Translations under genes and position numbers: made by a program
Assembly (NCBI GenBank): GCA_964607915.1
Contig: CAZSMU010000178.1
Span: 1 to 6,508 of the forward strand
Origin: JADJPL01 sp964607915
GTDB lineage: Bacteria; Bacteroidota; Bacteroidia; Chitinophagales; Saprospiraceae
DNA length: 6,508 nucleotides
Reading direction: 5' to 3'
Notes under the pieces: model-generated
What the model was told of the DNA's origin: nothing
Seen by the model: only the letters and a program-made list of their open reading frames with translations
Databases searched by the model: none
Shown here: piece by piece, positions 1 through 5,846 of the stretch
How the letters are laid out: each line of letters begins with the position of its first letter
Numbering within the stretch: the first letter of the stretch is position 1

Positions 1-121
1 GGAAGAAAAGGGCCTTTTTGACCCCGCGATGATCCCCCTCGCAACAAGTCTATTACCTGTTTTATGGACAGGATTCAAAATTTATACGCAATATAAGCTT
101 CTTAAAAAACGTACCGCTGCT
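1..121. other. Left-edge leader with no supported gene
   Basis: This stretch holds the sequence upstream of the first gene. Bases 33-121 are visibly more AT-rich than the coding DNA that follows, as expected for an intergenic region. Two plus-strand frames close here, with TGA at 19-21 and TGA at 30-32, so the last codons of an upstream gene could be present, but nothing identifies one. The third frame is open into gene 1 and has an ATG at 29, which I do not favour as the start. I found no TAnnTTTG box and no convincing promoter. A small inverted repeat, CCTGT (56-60) with ACAGG (68-72), is present but too short to interpret. Confidence 0.5.
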
Positions 122-1528
122 ATGTTTTTCCAGCACATCTATGACAAATCCCTGGCCCAGGCCAGTTACTTTATCGGTTGCCAGCAGGCGGGCGTCGCTG
201 CGGTGATTGATGCCAAGCGCGATGTGGACACTTATATGGAGATTGCCACACTCAACAACATGAAGATTACGCATATCTTCGAAACGCATATCCACGCGGA
301 TTTTCTGGCAGGCTCGCGCGAACTGGCGGCTCTGACGGGCGCAAAACTATATCTCTCCGATGAAGGTGGCCCAGGGTGGCAATACGAATTTGACCACGTA
401 GGCCTCAAAGACGGCGATACGCTGATGGTGGGCAATTTGAAAATAGAAGTACTGCATACCCCCGGCCACACTCCGGAGAGCATCAGCTTCCTGCTGACCG
501 ATACGCCCGCCAGCCCCGAACCCGTCATGTTCTTTACCGGCGACTTCGTGTTTGTAGGCGACATAGGCCGGCCTGACCTGCTCGAAAAAGCCGCTGGAAT
601 AGTGGGTACTATGGATGCTGGCGCACACCAGATGTACAAATCCATCGAACGCTTCAACCGGCTTCCCGACCACCTGCAACTATGGCCCGGCCACGGTGCC
701 GGATCTGCCTGCGGCAAAGCCCTGGGCGCAGTACCCAGTTCGACCGTAGGGTATGAAAAAATTCGGAACTGGGCCTTGAGCTATGCGCGGGCCAAGGATG
801 AAGAAGGCTTCGTGAAATACCTGCTCGAAGACCAACCCGAGCCGCCTCGCTACTTCGCTATGATGAAAAAACTCAACAAGGTGGACCGCCCGTTGTGTAC
901 GGAGGTGCCCCGGTTGAAGCGCCTCGGCAATGCCGAAATGAGGGAGGCCATGCAAAAAGGAATCAAATTAATCGATGCCCGCGACAAACTGGCCTTCGCC
1001 CAGGGCTTCATCCCGGGCAGCATCAATATCCAGGGGAACAACTCTTTCGCCAACTGGTGCGGCTGGTATCTGAACTACGATGATCCCTTCATGCTGTTGG
1101 CCAACGAAAACCAACTGGATGACCTCACCCGCAAACTGATGCGCATCGGCTTAGACCATATCATGGGCTATGTGCCCGGTGTCGAGGAGTATGTGGCAGC
1201 CGGCGGCACCCTGCAAACAGCACAGGTGCTGGACGCTGAAGGCCTCAAAAGCATGTTGGAAAAACCCGATACCCAAATTGTGGACCTCCGCGGCGCTTCT
1301 GAATACAAAAGTGGCCATATCCAGGGCGCCGACCATGTCTTCGTGGGTACCCTCCCTCAAAATCTGGACAAAGTACACCGAACCGGAAACGTGGTCGTCC
1401 TCTGTCAGGGCGGGGACCGGGCCTCCATCGGCTATTCCCTCCTCGCCCGCGAAGGCTTTGCCAACCTCTGGAATTATATCCCCAGCATGAACGATTGGAT
1501 CAATCGAGGCAATCCCGTGGTGTCCTGA
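122..1528 (+). CDS. Persulfide dioxygenase-rhodanese fusion protein (CstB-like MBL-fold hydrolase)
   Basis: Predicted cytosolic enzyme of 468 aa that oxidises glutathione or low-molecular-weight persulfides with O2 and moves sulfane sulfur, as in sulfide detoxification. Three domains are visible. Residues 1 to about 240 are a metallo-beta-lactamase fold of the ETHE1/persulfide dioxygenase type: H56-x-H58-x-D60, H112-T-P-G-H116, D141 in TGDFVF, the DIGRPDL segment at 147-153, and H191 in GHGAGSACG with C197. The canonical last His of HxHxDH is F61, which fits a mononuclear Fe(II) dioxygenase better than a two-zinc hydrolase. Residues about 268-350 are rhodanese-like (LIDARD from 283) but lack the CxxGxR loop, so this copy is probably inactive. 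Residues about 368-466 are a rhodanese with active-site Cys C428 in CQGGDRA. This order (dioxygenase, pseudorhodanese, rhodanese) is that of staphylococcal CstB. I chose the ATG at 122 because family similarity begins there; an in-frame ATG at 29 would add 31 residues from AT-rich DNA. Substrate is inferred from the family. Confidence 0.93.
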   Translation: MFFQHIYDKSLAQASYFIGCQQAGVAAVIDAKRDVDTYMEIATLNNMKITHIFETHIHADFLAGSRELAALTGAKLYLSDEGGPGWQYEFDHVGLKDGDTLMVGNLKIEVLHTPGHTPESISFLLTDTPASPEPVMFFTGDFVFVGDIGRPDLLEKAAGIVGTMDAGAHQMYKSIERFNRLPDHLQLWPGHGAGSACGKALGAVPSSTVGYEKIRNWALSYARAKDEEGFVKYLLEDQPEPPRYFAMMKKLNKVDRPLCTEVPRLKRLGNAEMREAMQKGIKLIDARDKLAFAQGFIPGSINIQGNNSFANWCGWYLNYDDPFMLLANENQLDDLTRKLMRIGLDHIMGYVPGVEEYVAAGGTLQTAQVLDAEGLKSMLEKPDTQIVDLRGASEYKSGHIQGADHVFVGTLPQNLDKVHRTGNVVVLCQGGDRASIGYSLLAREGFANLWNYIPSMNDWINRGNPVVS

Positions 1529-1530
1529 TC

Positions 1531-1546
1531 CCTCGCAAGGACGAGG
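1531..1546 (+). terminator. Weak hairpin after the persulfide dioxygenase gene
   Basis: CCTCG (1531-1535) and CGAGG (1542-1546) form a 5-bp GC-rich stem with a 6-nt loop, followed by TTT, two bases after the stop codon of the upstream gene. The stem is short and the T-tract is minimal, so this is only a possible factor-independent terminator. A separate promoter candidate lies just downstream, which makes a transcript end here reasonable. Confidence 0.25.
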
Positions 1547-1595
1547 TTTGACCTGCGCGCAATACAGGAGGCACCATAAATCCAACGTAAAACTG

Positions 1596-1603
1596 CATCT
1601 TTG
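1596..1603 (+). promoter_or_regulatory. Candidate Bacteroidota -7 box before the acyltransferase gene
   Basis: CATCTTTG matches the Bacteroidota sigma-A -7 consensus TAnnTTTG at five of its six fixed positions, differing only at the first base. It lies 19 bases before the ATG at 1623, implying a very short leader. I saw no clear TTG-type -33 element at the expected distance. The same core, ATCTTTG, recurs before adk, which raises confidence slightly. Confidence 0.4.
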
Positions 1604-1622
1604 CGGCGAAAAAGTTGTACCC

Positions 1623-2483
1623 ATGGCCCGAATCCTGTACTATCTGCTGCTCAGACCGTTGTCCTTGCTCCCGCTTTCAATGCTGTACCCGCTCTCCGGA
1701 GGGGTATGCTTCCTGCTCTATCGGCTTGGCTTTCGCAGGAAGGTGGTACTGGAAAACCTGCGCAAGTCTTTCCCCGAGCGCTCCGCACCGGAGATCCGGG
1801 CGCTGGCCCTGCGCTTTTACCGCCACTTTTCCGACCTCCTCATCGAAGGTATCCGCATGTTCGGCATATCCCGCGAGGAGCTACTGCTGCGTATGCGCGT
1901 GGTAAACCCGCAACTGCTGAACCCTCTCTACGACGCGGGCAAGAATGTGTTTGTCGTCATAGGCCACTACAACAACTGGGAATACCTGGCCGCCGCCCTC
2001 GACGCCCAGATAAAACACAGGGGAGCAGCACTCTACACGCCCTTGTCCAATGCTTTTTTCAACACCAAATGGAGCGAAGCCCGCGGAAGACACGGGCTGT
2101 TGCTCGTCTCTAAGCACAACTCGCACAGCTTTATCACCAAAAGGCACCCCGAACCCATCGCGTTGGTAATGGGCGCCGACCAATCGCCCACCTTCAGTAA
2201 GCACGTGCACTGGACGACCTTTCTCGGCCAGGATACAGCGGTCATGCTCGGCACCGAAGTATATGCCCGGCGCTACGGGTTCGCCGTCGTATTCGCGCAC
2301 GTCAAAAAAATAGCCCGCGGCTACTATGAAGCGACGTTTTCCCTGCTGGAAGACCATGCCGCCGCCGCCGCAGAGGGTGCTATCACCGAACGGCATGTCC
2401 GCGCTCTGGAGGCCGATATCCTCCGCGACCCCGAGTTTTGGCTGTGGACCCACCGGCGCTGGAAGCGCAAACGGCACGTGTAA
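1623..2483 (+). CDS. LpxL/HtrB-family lysophospholipid (lipid A) acyltransferase
   Basis: Predicted inner-membrane-associated acyltransferase of 286 aa. It would transfer a fatty acyl chain from acyl-ACP to a lipid A precursor as a late (secondary) acylation step; an aminolipid acceptor is possible, since family members in this phylum vary. Visible evidence: a hydrophobic N-terminus (about residues 3-35) of the usual monotopic type, then the family's NL..SFPE segment near residues 43-50. The catalytic HX4E motif is H115-YNNW-E120. GADQSP carries D186 and Q187, followed by a FLGQDTA-like acyl-binding region. The C-terminal signature W273-L-W-T-H-R-R-W280 is typical of the family. Length is normal (about 290-310 aa). 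I chose the ATG at 1623; the open frame extends to a TTG at 1548, but those 25 codons would cross the promoter candidate and have no family similarity. The exact acceptor cannot be read from sequence. Confidence 0.92.
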   Translation: MARILYYLLLRPLSLLPLSMLYPLSGGVCFLLYRLGFRRKVVLENLRKSFPERSAPEIRALALRFYRHFSDLLIEGIRMFGISREELLLRMRVVNPQLLNPLYDAGKNVFVVIGHYNNWEYLAAALDAQIKHRGAALYTPLSNAFFNTKWSEARGRHGLLLVSKHNSHSFITKRHPEPIALVMGADQSPTFSKHVHWTTFLGQDTAVMLGTEVYARRYGFAVVFAHVKKIARGYYEATFSLLEDHAAAAAEGAITERHVRALEADILRDPEFWLWTHRRWKRKRHV

Positions 2484-2548
2484 TTTCCCCTGTAATAAAA
2501 AACCGCTATTCCCTCTGCCAAATACGCGAAAATCCCTGAATTCTGCTG

Positions 2549-2556
2549 TATCTTTG
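2549..2556 (+). promoter_or_regulatory. Bacteroidota -7 box before adk
   Basis: TATCTTTG is a perfect match to TAnnTTTG, the -7 element read by the Bacteroidota primary sigma factor. It lies in the 126-base gap between the acyltransferase gene and adk, 53 bases before the adk ATG, giving a leader of roughly 45 nt. No TTG -33 element is evident at normal spacing. It probably drives adk, obgE and the downstream fusion gene together. Confidence 0.6.
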
Positions 2557-2609
2557 TCTGCCGACAACCTAACCTGTTTAACCACCGCACATATAAACAC
2601 AGGCGCAGT

Positions 2610-3191
2610 ATGATTACGCTGATTCTCTTCGGCCCTCCCGGCTCAGGCAAAGGGACCCAGGCCGCCCTCCTGGTCGAAAAATACGGGTTGCTGCATATTT
2701 CCACCGGTGATCTGTTCCGCTATGAAATGGGCAACCAAACCCCGCTGGGCTTGGAGGCAAAACGGTACATGGAACAAGGCCAGTTGGTGCCCGACAGCGT
2801 CACTATCGGCATGCTGCGCAACAAGGTCGAGGCCAACCGCCAGGTGTCGGGCTATATCTTCGACGGGTTCCCCCGCACGCTGCCGCAATCGCAGGCCCTC
2901 GACGAGCTGCTGCACGAACTGGACACGGAAGTCTCCGGCCTCGTCATGCTCGAAGTACCCGATGAGGAGATCACCCGCCGCATCCTCCTGCGCGGCCAGA
3001 GCTCCGGACGCCCCGACGACCTCGACGAAGCCGTCATCCGTAAGCGCATTGACGTATATAATGCCGAAACGGCACAGGTATTCGACTATTATCACCAAAA
3101 GGGCAAATCCCACAAGGTCCACGGCGTAGGCTCCGTAGAGGAAATCTTCCAGCGCTTGTGCACGACCATCGACTCCTTCCAGAATGGCTGA
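2610..3191 (+). CDS. adk: Adenylate kinase (short-LID type)
   Basis: Cytosolic phosphotransferase of 193 aa catalysing ATP + AMP <-> 2 ADP, essential for adenine nucleotide balance. The P-loop is G8-PPGSGKG-T16. The AMP-binding region contains STGDLFR (31-37) and the family signature D85-GFPRT-90. The LID is short, around R128-GQSSGRPDD-137, without the zinc-finger insertion seen in long-form bacterial enzymes; the arginine-rich RKRIDVY segment (144-150) follows. All key residues are present and the length matches short-form Adk. The start ATG at 2610 lies directly before the P-loop strand and has no strong Shine-Dalgarno. The 3' end overlaps obgE by 8 nt (ATGGCTGA, 3184-3191), which suggests translational coupling. 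A good -7 box lies 53 bases upstream. Confidence 0.98.
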   Translation: MITLILFGPPGSGKGTQAALLVEKYGLLHISTGDLFRYEMGNQTPLGLEAKRYMEQGQLVPDSVTIGMLRNKVEANRQVSGYIFDGFPRTLPQSQALDELLHELDTEVSGLVMLEVPDEEITRRILLRGQSSGRPDDLDEAVIRKRIDVYNAETAQVFDYYHQKGKSHKVHGVGSVEEIFQRLCTTIDSFQNG

Positions 3192-4341
3192 AGAAAACTT
3201 CGTTGACTACGTAAAAATATGCTGTCGCTCCGGCGCGGGCGGCGCCGGAATCGTCCACTTCTACCGCGACCGCCTCACCATGCGGGGCGGACCCGACGGC
3301 GGCGACGGCGGCCGCGGGGGACACATCATCCTGCGCGGCAACCGCAACGTCTGGACCCTGCTGGCCCTCAAATACCGCAAGCACGTCATCGCCGACCCCG
3401 GCGGCAATGGCGGCCACAACAACAGCAGCGGTGCCTTCGGAAAAGACGTCATCTTAGACGTCCCACTCGGAACCGTAGCCAAAAACGCAGAAACCGGCGA
3501 AATCGAGTTCGAAATCACCGAACACGGCGAGGAGGAAATCCTCGTGCCCGGCGGCCGCGGCGGGCAAGGCAACTCCCACTTCGCCACCCCCGCCAACCAG
3601 ACCCCGCGCTACGCACAGCCCGGTGAGTACGGCCGCGAAGAATGGAAAATCCTGGAACTGAAAGTACTCGCCGACGTCGGCCTGGTGGGATTCCCCAACG
3701 CCGGAAAATCTACCCTGCTCTCCGTCATCAGCGCCGCAAAACCCAAAATCGGCGATTATCCCTTCACCACCCTGACCCCCAACCTCGGCATCGTGTCGTA
3801 CCGCGACGGACACTCCTTCGTCGTCGCCGATATCCCCGGTATCATCGAACATGCCCATGAGGGTAAAGGCCTCGGCCACCGCTTCCTGCGCCATATCGAA
3901 CGCAACGCCACCCTCCTGTTCATGATCCCCGCCGATACAGAGAATATCCGCAAAGAGTACGAAATCCTCCTCCACGAACTCAAAATGTACAACCCGGAGC
4001 TCATGGACAAACCCCGCGTGCTGGCCCTCACCAAAAGCGACCGCATAGACGACGAAATCCGCTCCTGGCTCGAACCGGATATCCCCTCCGACCTGCCCCA
4101 CGTCTTTATCTCCGCCCTCACCGGCACAGGACTCGACGCCCTTAAAGACCTGCTCTGGACAACCCTCCACAGCGCTGCCTCCACAACGACAGAATCGGCA
4201 AAGCCCAAACTCAAACCCAAACGAGACCCCTACGCCCGATACGCCATCCCCAAAGAACGCCCCAGCGCACACACGCCCTGGGAAGATGAAGATGATTTTA
4301 AAACGGATTCAGCCTGGGACTGGGAAGAAAGCCAGGACTAA
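3184..4341 (+). CDS. obgE: Obg-family GTPase (ObgE/CgtA)
   Basis: Essential ribosome-associated GTPase of 385 aa, implicated in 50S subunit maturation and stress or (p)ppGpp responses. Residues about 4-160 are the glycine-rich Obg fold, with GGPDGGDGGRGG near residues 35-46 and a second Gly-rich turn VPGGRGGQGNS. The G domain has G1 G169-FPNAGKS-176, a TT switch-I motif in YPFTTLTPNLG, G3 D216-I-P-G219 followed by EGKGLG, G4 T283-K-S-D286 and G5 S310-A-L. G4 reads TKxD rather than NKxD, a variant I recall in other Bacteroidota Obg proteins. There is no OCT/TGS domain. The C-terminus (about 330-385) is a Lys/Pro-rich linker ending in an acidic tail, as in other short Obg proteins. The ATG overlaps the adk stop region. 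GTP hydrolysis and ribosome binding are inferred from the family. Confidence 0.97.
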   Translation: MAEENFVDYVKICCRSGAGGAGIVHFYRDRLTMRGGPDGGDGGRGGHIILRGNRNVWTLLALKYRKHVIADPGGNGGHNNSSGAFGKDVILDVPLGTVAKNAETGEIEFEITEHGEEEILVPGGRGGQGNSHFATPANQTPRYAQPGEYGREEWKILELKVLADVGLVGFPNAGKSTLLSVISAAKPKIGDYPFTTLTPNLGIVSYRDGHSFVVADIPGIIEHAHEGKGLGHRFLRHIERNATLLFMIPADTENIRKEYEILLHELKMYNPELMDKPRVLALTKSDRIDDEIRSWLEPDIPSDLPHVFISALTGTGLDALKDLLWTTLHSAASTTTESAKPKLKPKRDPYARYAIPKERPSAHTPWEDEDDFKTDSAWDWEESQD

Positions 4342-4371
4342 TCCTTTCACCTCTAAGCTTTTTTCCAACGC

Positions 4372-5823
4372 GTGAACCCAAAAAAAATCGAAACCGCCCT
4401 GGGCGATCTCTTCGAGCAGTGGGCCGGCGAATACCCGGACCTCATCCTGCCCTTAGCCCCTTCCGGCTCCGACCGCATCTACTATCGCCTGCAGGGCCGC
4501 GACCATGCCGCCATCGGTACCTATAGCCCTCACGACCCCGAAAGCCGCGCTTTCCTCGAATTCTCCAAACACTTTTACAACAAAGGCCTCCCCGTACCCC
4601 AGATCTATGCCGAAAACCTGGAAGCCAAAGTCTATCTGCAGGAAGACCTCGGCTCCACTACCCTCTACAGCTTCCTCATCCAGCAAAACGATTATTTCCC
4701 CGATTACCTCCTCCAGATTTTTAAAAAAGTAGTCGAACAACTGGCCCGCCTCCAAATCCTCGGCGGTCAGGACCTCGACTACGAAGCGTATTGCTACCCC
4801 AAAGCCGCTTTCGATAAGGAGGCTATGTTCTTTGACCTCAATTACTTTAAGTACCACTTCCTCATGGTCAGCAAGGCAGGATTCAGCGAACCTGCCCTGG
4901 AAAAGGACTTCCATACCCTCAGCGATTTCCTCCTCTCTGCCGACTCTAACTATTTCCTCTTCCGCGATTTTCAGTCGCGCAATATCATGATTCGCAGCGG
5001 AGAACCTTATTTTATTGATTATCAAGGAGGCAGAAGAGGGGCGCTGCAATACGACCTGGCTTCCCTACTCTACCAGGCCAAAGCAAACCTGATGCCCGAC
5101 GTCCGGCAAGAGTTGCTGGAACATTACCTCAAAACGGCCAGTGCCCTCGTGCCCATTGACCGCGACCGCTTCATCGAGTTCTATTACGGCTATGTGCTCA
5201 TCCGCAATATCCAGACGCTGGGAGCATACGGATTCCGCGGCATATTCGAACGCAAGGAACACTTCCTCAAAAGTATCCCCTACGCCCTGCGCAATATCAA
5301 ATCCCTACTCGACCAGTGGCCACTACCTATCGAGTTGCCCGAACTGAGCAGGGCGCTGCGCAAGGTCATCGAATCCAAAAAATACGAACCCTTCGACAAA
5401 ATCAAGGGCAGCAGCAGCCTGCTGACCGTACACGTCAACAGCTTCTCCTACCACAGCGGCCTGCCGGAAGATACATCAGGCAACGGGGGCGGCTTCGTAT
5501 TCGATTGCCGCTTTATCCACAACCCAGGGCGTTACGAACCGTATAAGAAACTAACCGGCAGAGATGAAGCCGTCATCAACTTCCTGAAACACCACAGCAA
5601 TATAGACGAGTACCTCAACAATATCTTCCGCATCGTGGACAACGCGGTGGAGGACTACATAGACCGCAGCTTCACCTCCCTGACCGTCAACTTCGGCTGT
5701 ACCGGCGGGCAACACCGCTCCGTCTTTGCCGCCGATGAACTGGTCCGGCACCTAAAGGAAAAGTACGGGGTGAACGTCGTCCTGCACCACGTCGAGCAGG
5801 AAAAGAAGGAGTGGAAAAATTAG
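4372..5823 (+). CDS. APH/AmgK-like phosphotransferase fused to a RapZ C-terminal domain
   Basis: Two-domain cytosolic protein of 483 aa. Residues about 15-320 are an aminoglycoside/choline-kinase-like fold (COG3178 type, related to the cell-wall sugar kinase AmgK). The N-lobe has GSDRIYYRL; the catalytic loop is R198-D199-FQSR-N204, and the metal-binding aspartate is D216 in FIDYQGG. Residues about 350-478 match the RapZ C-terminal domain: NSFSYHSGLP from 356, the FDCRFIHNPGRYEP and LTGRDEAV segments, and G442-CTGGQHRSV-451. The RapZ N-terminal P-loop domain is absent. The kinase may phosphorylate an amino sugar and the RapZ-C part may sense a hexosamine phosphate; both are inference. The start is GTG at 4372, the only plausible one: TAA lies in frame at 4354 and the first in-frame ATG is deep inside the kinase fold. 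It follows obgE by 30 bases with no clear promoter, so it is probably cotranscribed. Domain calls are strong; biochemical function is unknown to me. Confidence 0.9.
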   Translation: MNPKKIETALGDLFEQWAGEYPDLILPLAPSGSDRIYYRLQGRDHAAIGTYSPHDPESRAFLEFSKHFYNKGLPVPQIYAENLEAKVYLQEDLGSTTLYSFLIQQNDYFPDYLLQIFKKVVEQLARLQILGGQDLDYEAYCYPKAAFDKEAMFFDLNYFKYHFLMVSKAGFSEPALEKDFHTLSDFLLSADSNYFLFRDFQSRNIMIRSGEPYFIDYQGGRRGALQYDLASLLYQAKANLMPDVRQELLEHYLKTASALVPIDRDRFIEFYYGYVLIRNIQTLGAYGFRGIFERKEHFLKSIPYALRNIKSLLDQWPLPIELPELSRALRKVIESKKYEPFDKIKGSSSLLTVHVNSFSYHSGLPEDTSGNGGGFVFDCRFIHNPGRYEPYKKLTGRDEAVINFLKHHSNIDEYLNNIFRIVDNAVEDYIDRSFTSLTVNFGCTGGQHRSVFAADELVRHLKEKYGVNVVLHHVEQEKKEWKN

Positions 5824-5846
5824 GGCGTATCCAAACCTGCGCCCTA
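5821..5846. terminator. Probable bidirectional terminator between convergent genes
   Basis: TAGGGCG (5821-5827) and CGCCCTA (5840-5846) form a perfect 7-bp stem with a 12-nt loop. The 5' arm includes the TAG stop codon of the fusion gene, and the 3' arm ends just beside the TAA stop of the minus-strand gene. Read on the minus strand, the stem is followed by ATTTTTCC, a proper T-tract. On the plus strand it is followed by TTATAT, a weaker one. It should therefore work best for the minus-strand gene and may serve both. Confidence 0.7.

Noticed and set aside
56..72. Inverted repeat CCTGT/ACAGG as an operator for the sulfur gene
   Set aside because: Five-base arms with a 7-base gap occur often by chance, and no regulator or second copy is visible.
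29..121. Thirty-one-residue N-terminal extension of the persulfide dioxygenase, with a hydrophobic stretch that might be a membrane anchor
   Set aside because: The DNA is AT-rich and intergenic in character, the frame is simply open to the window edge, and family similarity begins at the ATG at 122.
2357..2370. GCC repeat in the acyltransferase gene as a microsatellite
   Set aside because: It encodes a five-alanine stretch in a loop of a normal-length protein; four or so repeats is too few to suggest phase variation.
1881..2600. Minus-strand open frame (239 codons) opposite the acyltransferase gene
   Set aside because: It is antisense to a gene with intact catalytic motifs, crosses the adk promoter region, and shows no recognisable protein features.
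2643..3122. Minus-strand open frame (159 codons) opposite adk
   Set aside because: It is a shadow of a highly conserved kinase gene with no independent support.
3454..4272. Long minus-strand open frame (272 codons) opposite obgE
   Set aside because: It lies wholly antisense to a clear Obg GTPase. The GC-rich third positions of obgE suppress stop codons on the other strand, and the product (Gly/Val/Phe-rich) resembles no family.
4326..4364. Terminator after obgE, from the T-run and small complementary segments
   Set aside because: Possible stems are 4-5 bp and conflict with one another, and none lies directly before the T-run.
4372..5823. Aminoglycoside-resistance gene, suggested by the APH-like fold
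   Set aside because: The domain is of the broader COG3178/AmgK type, is fused to RapZ-C, and sits in a housekeeping operon with no mobile element nearby.
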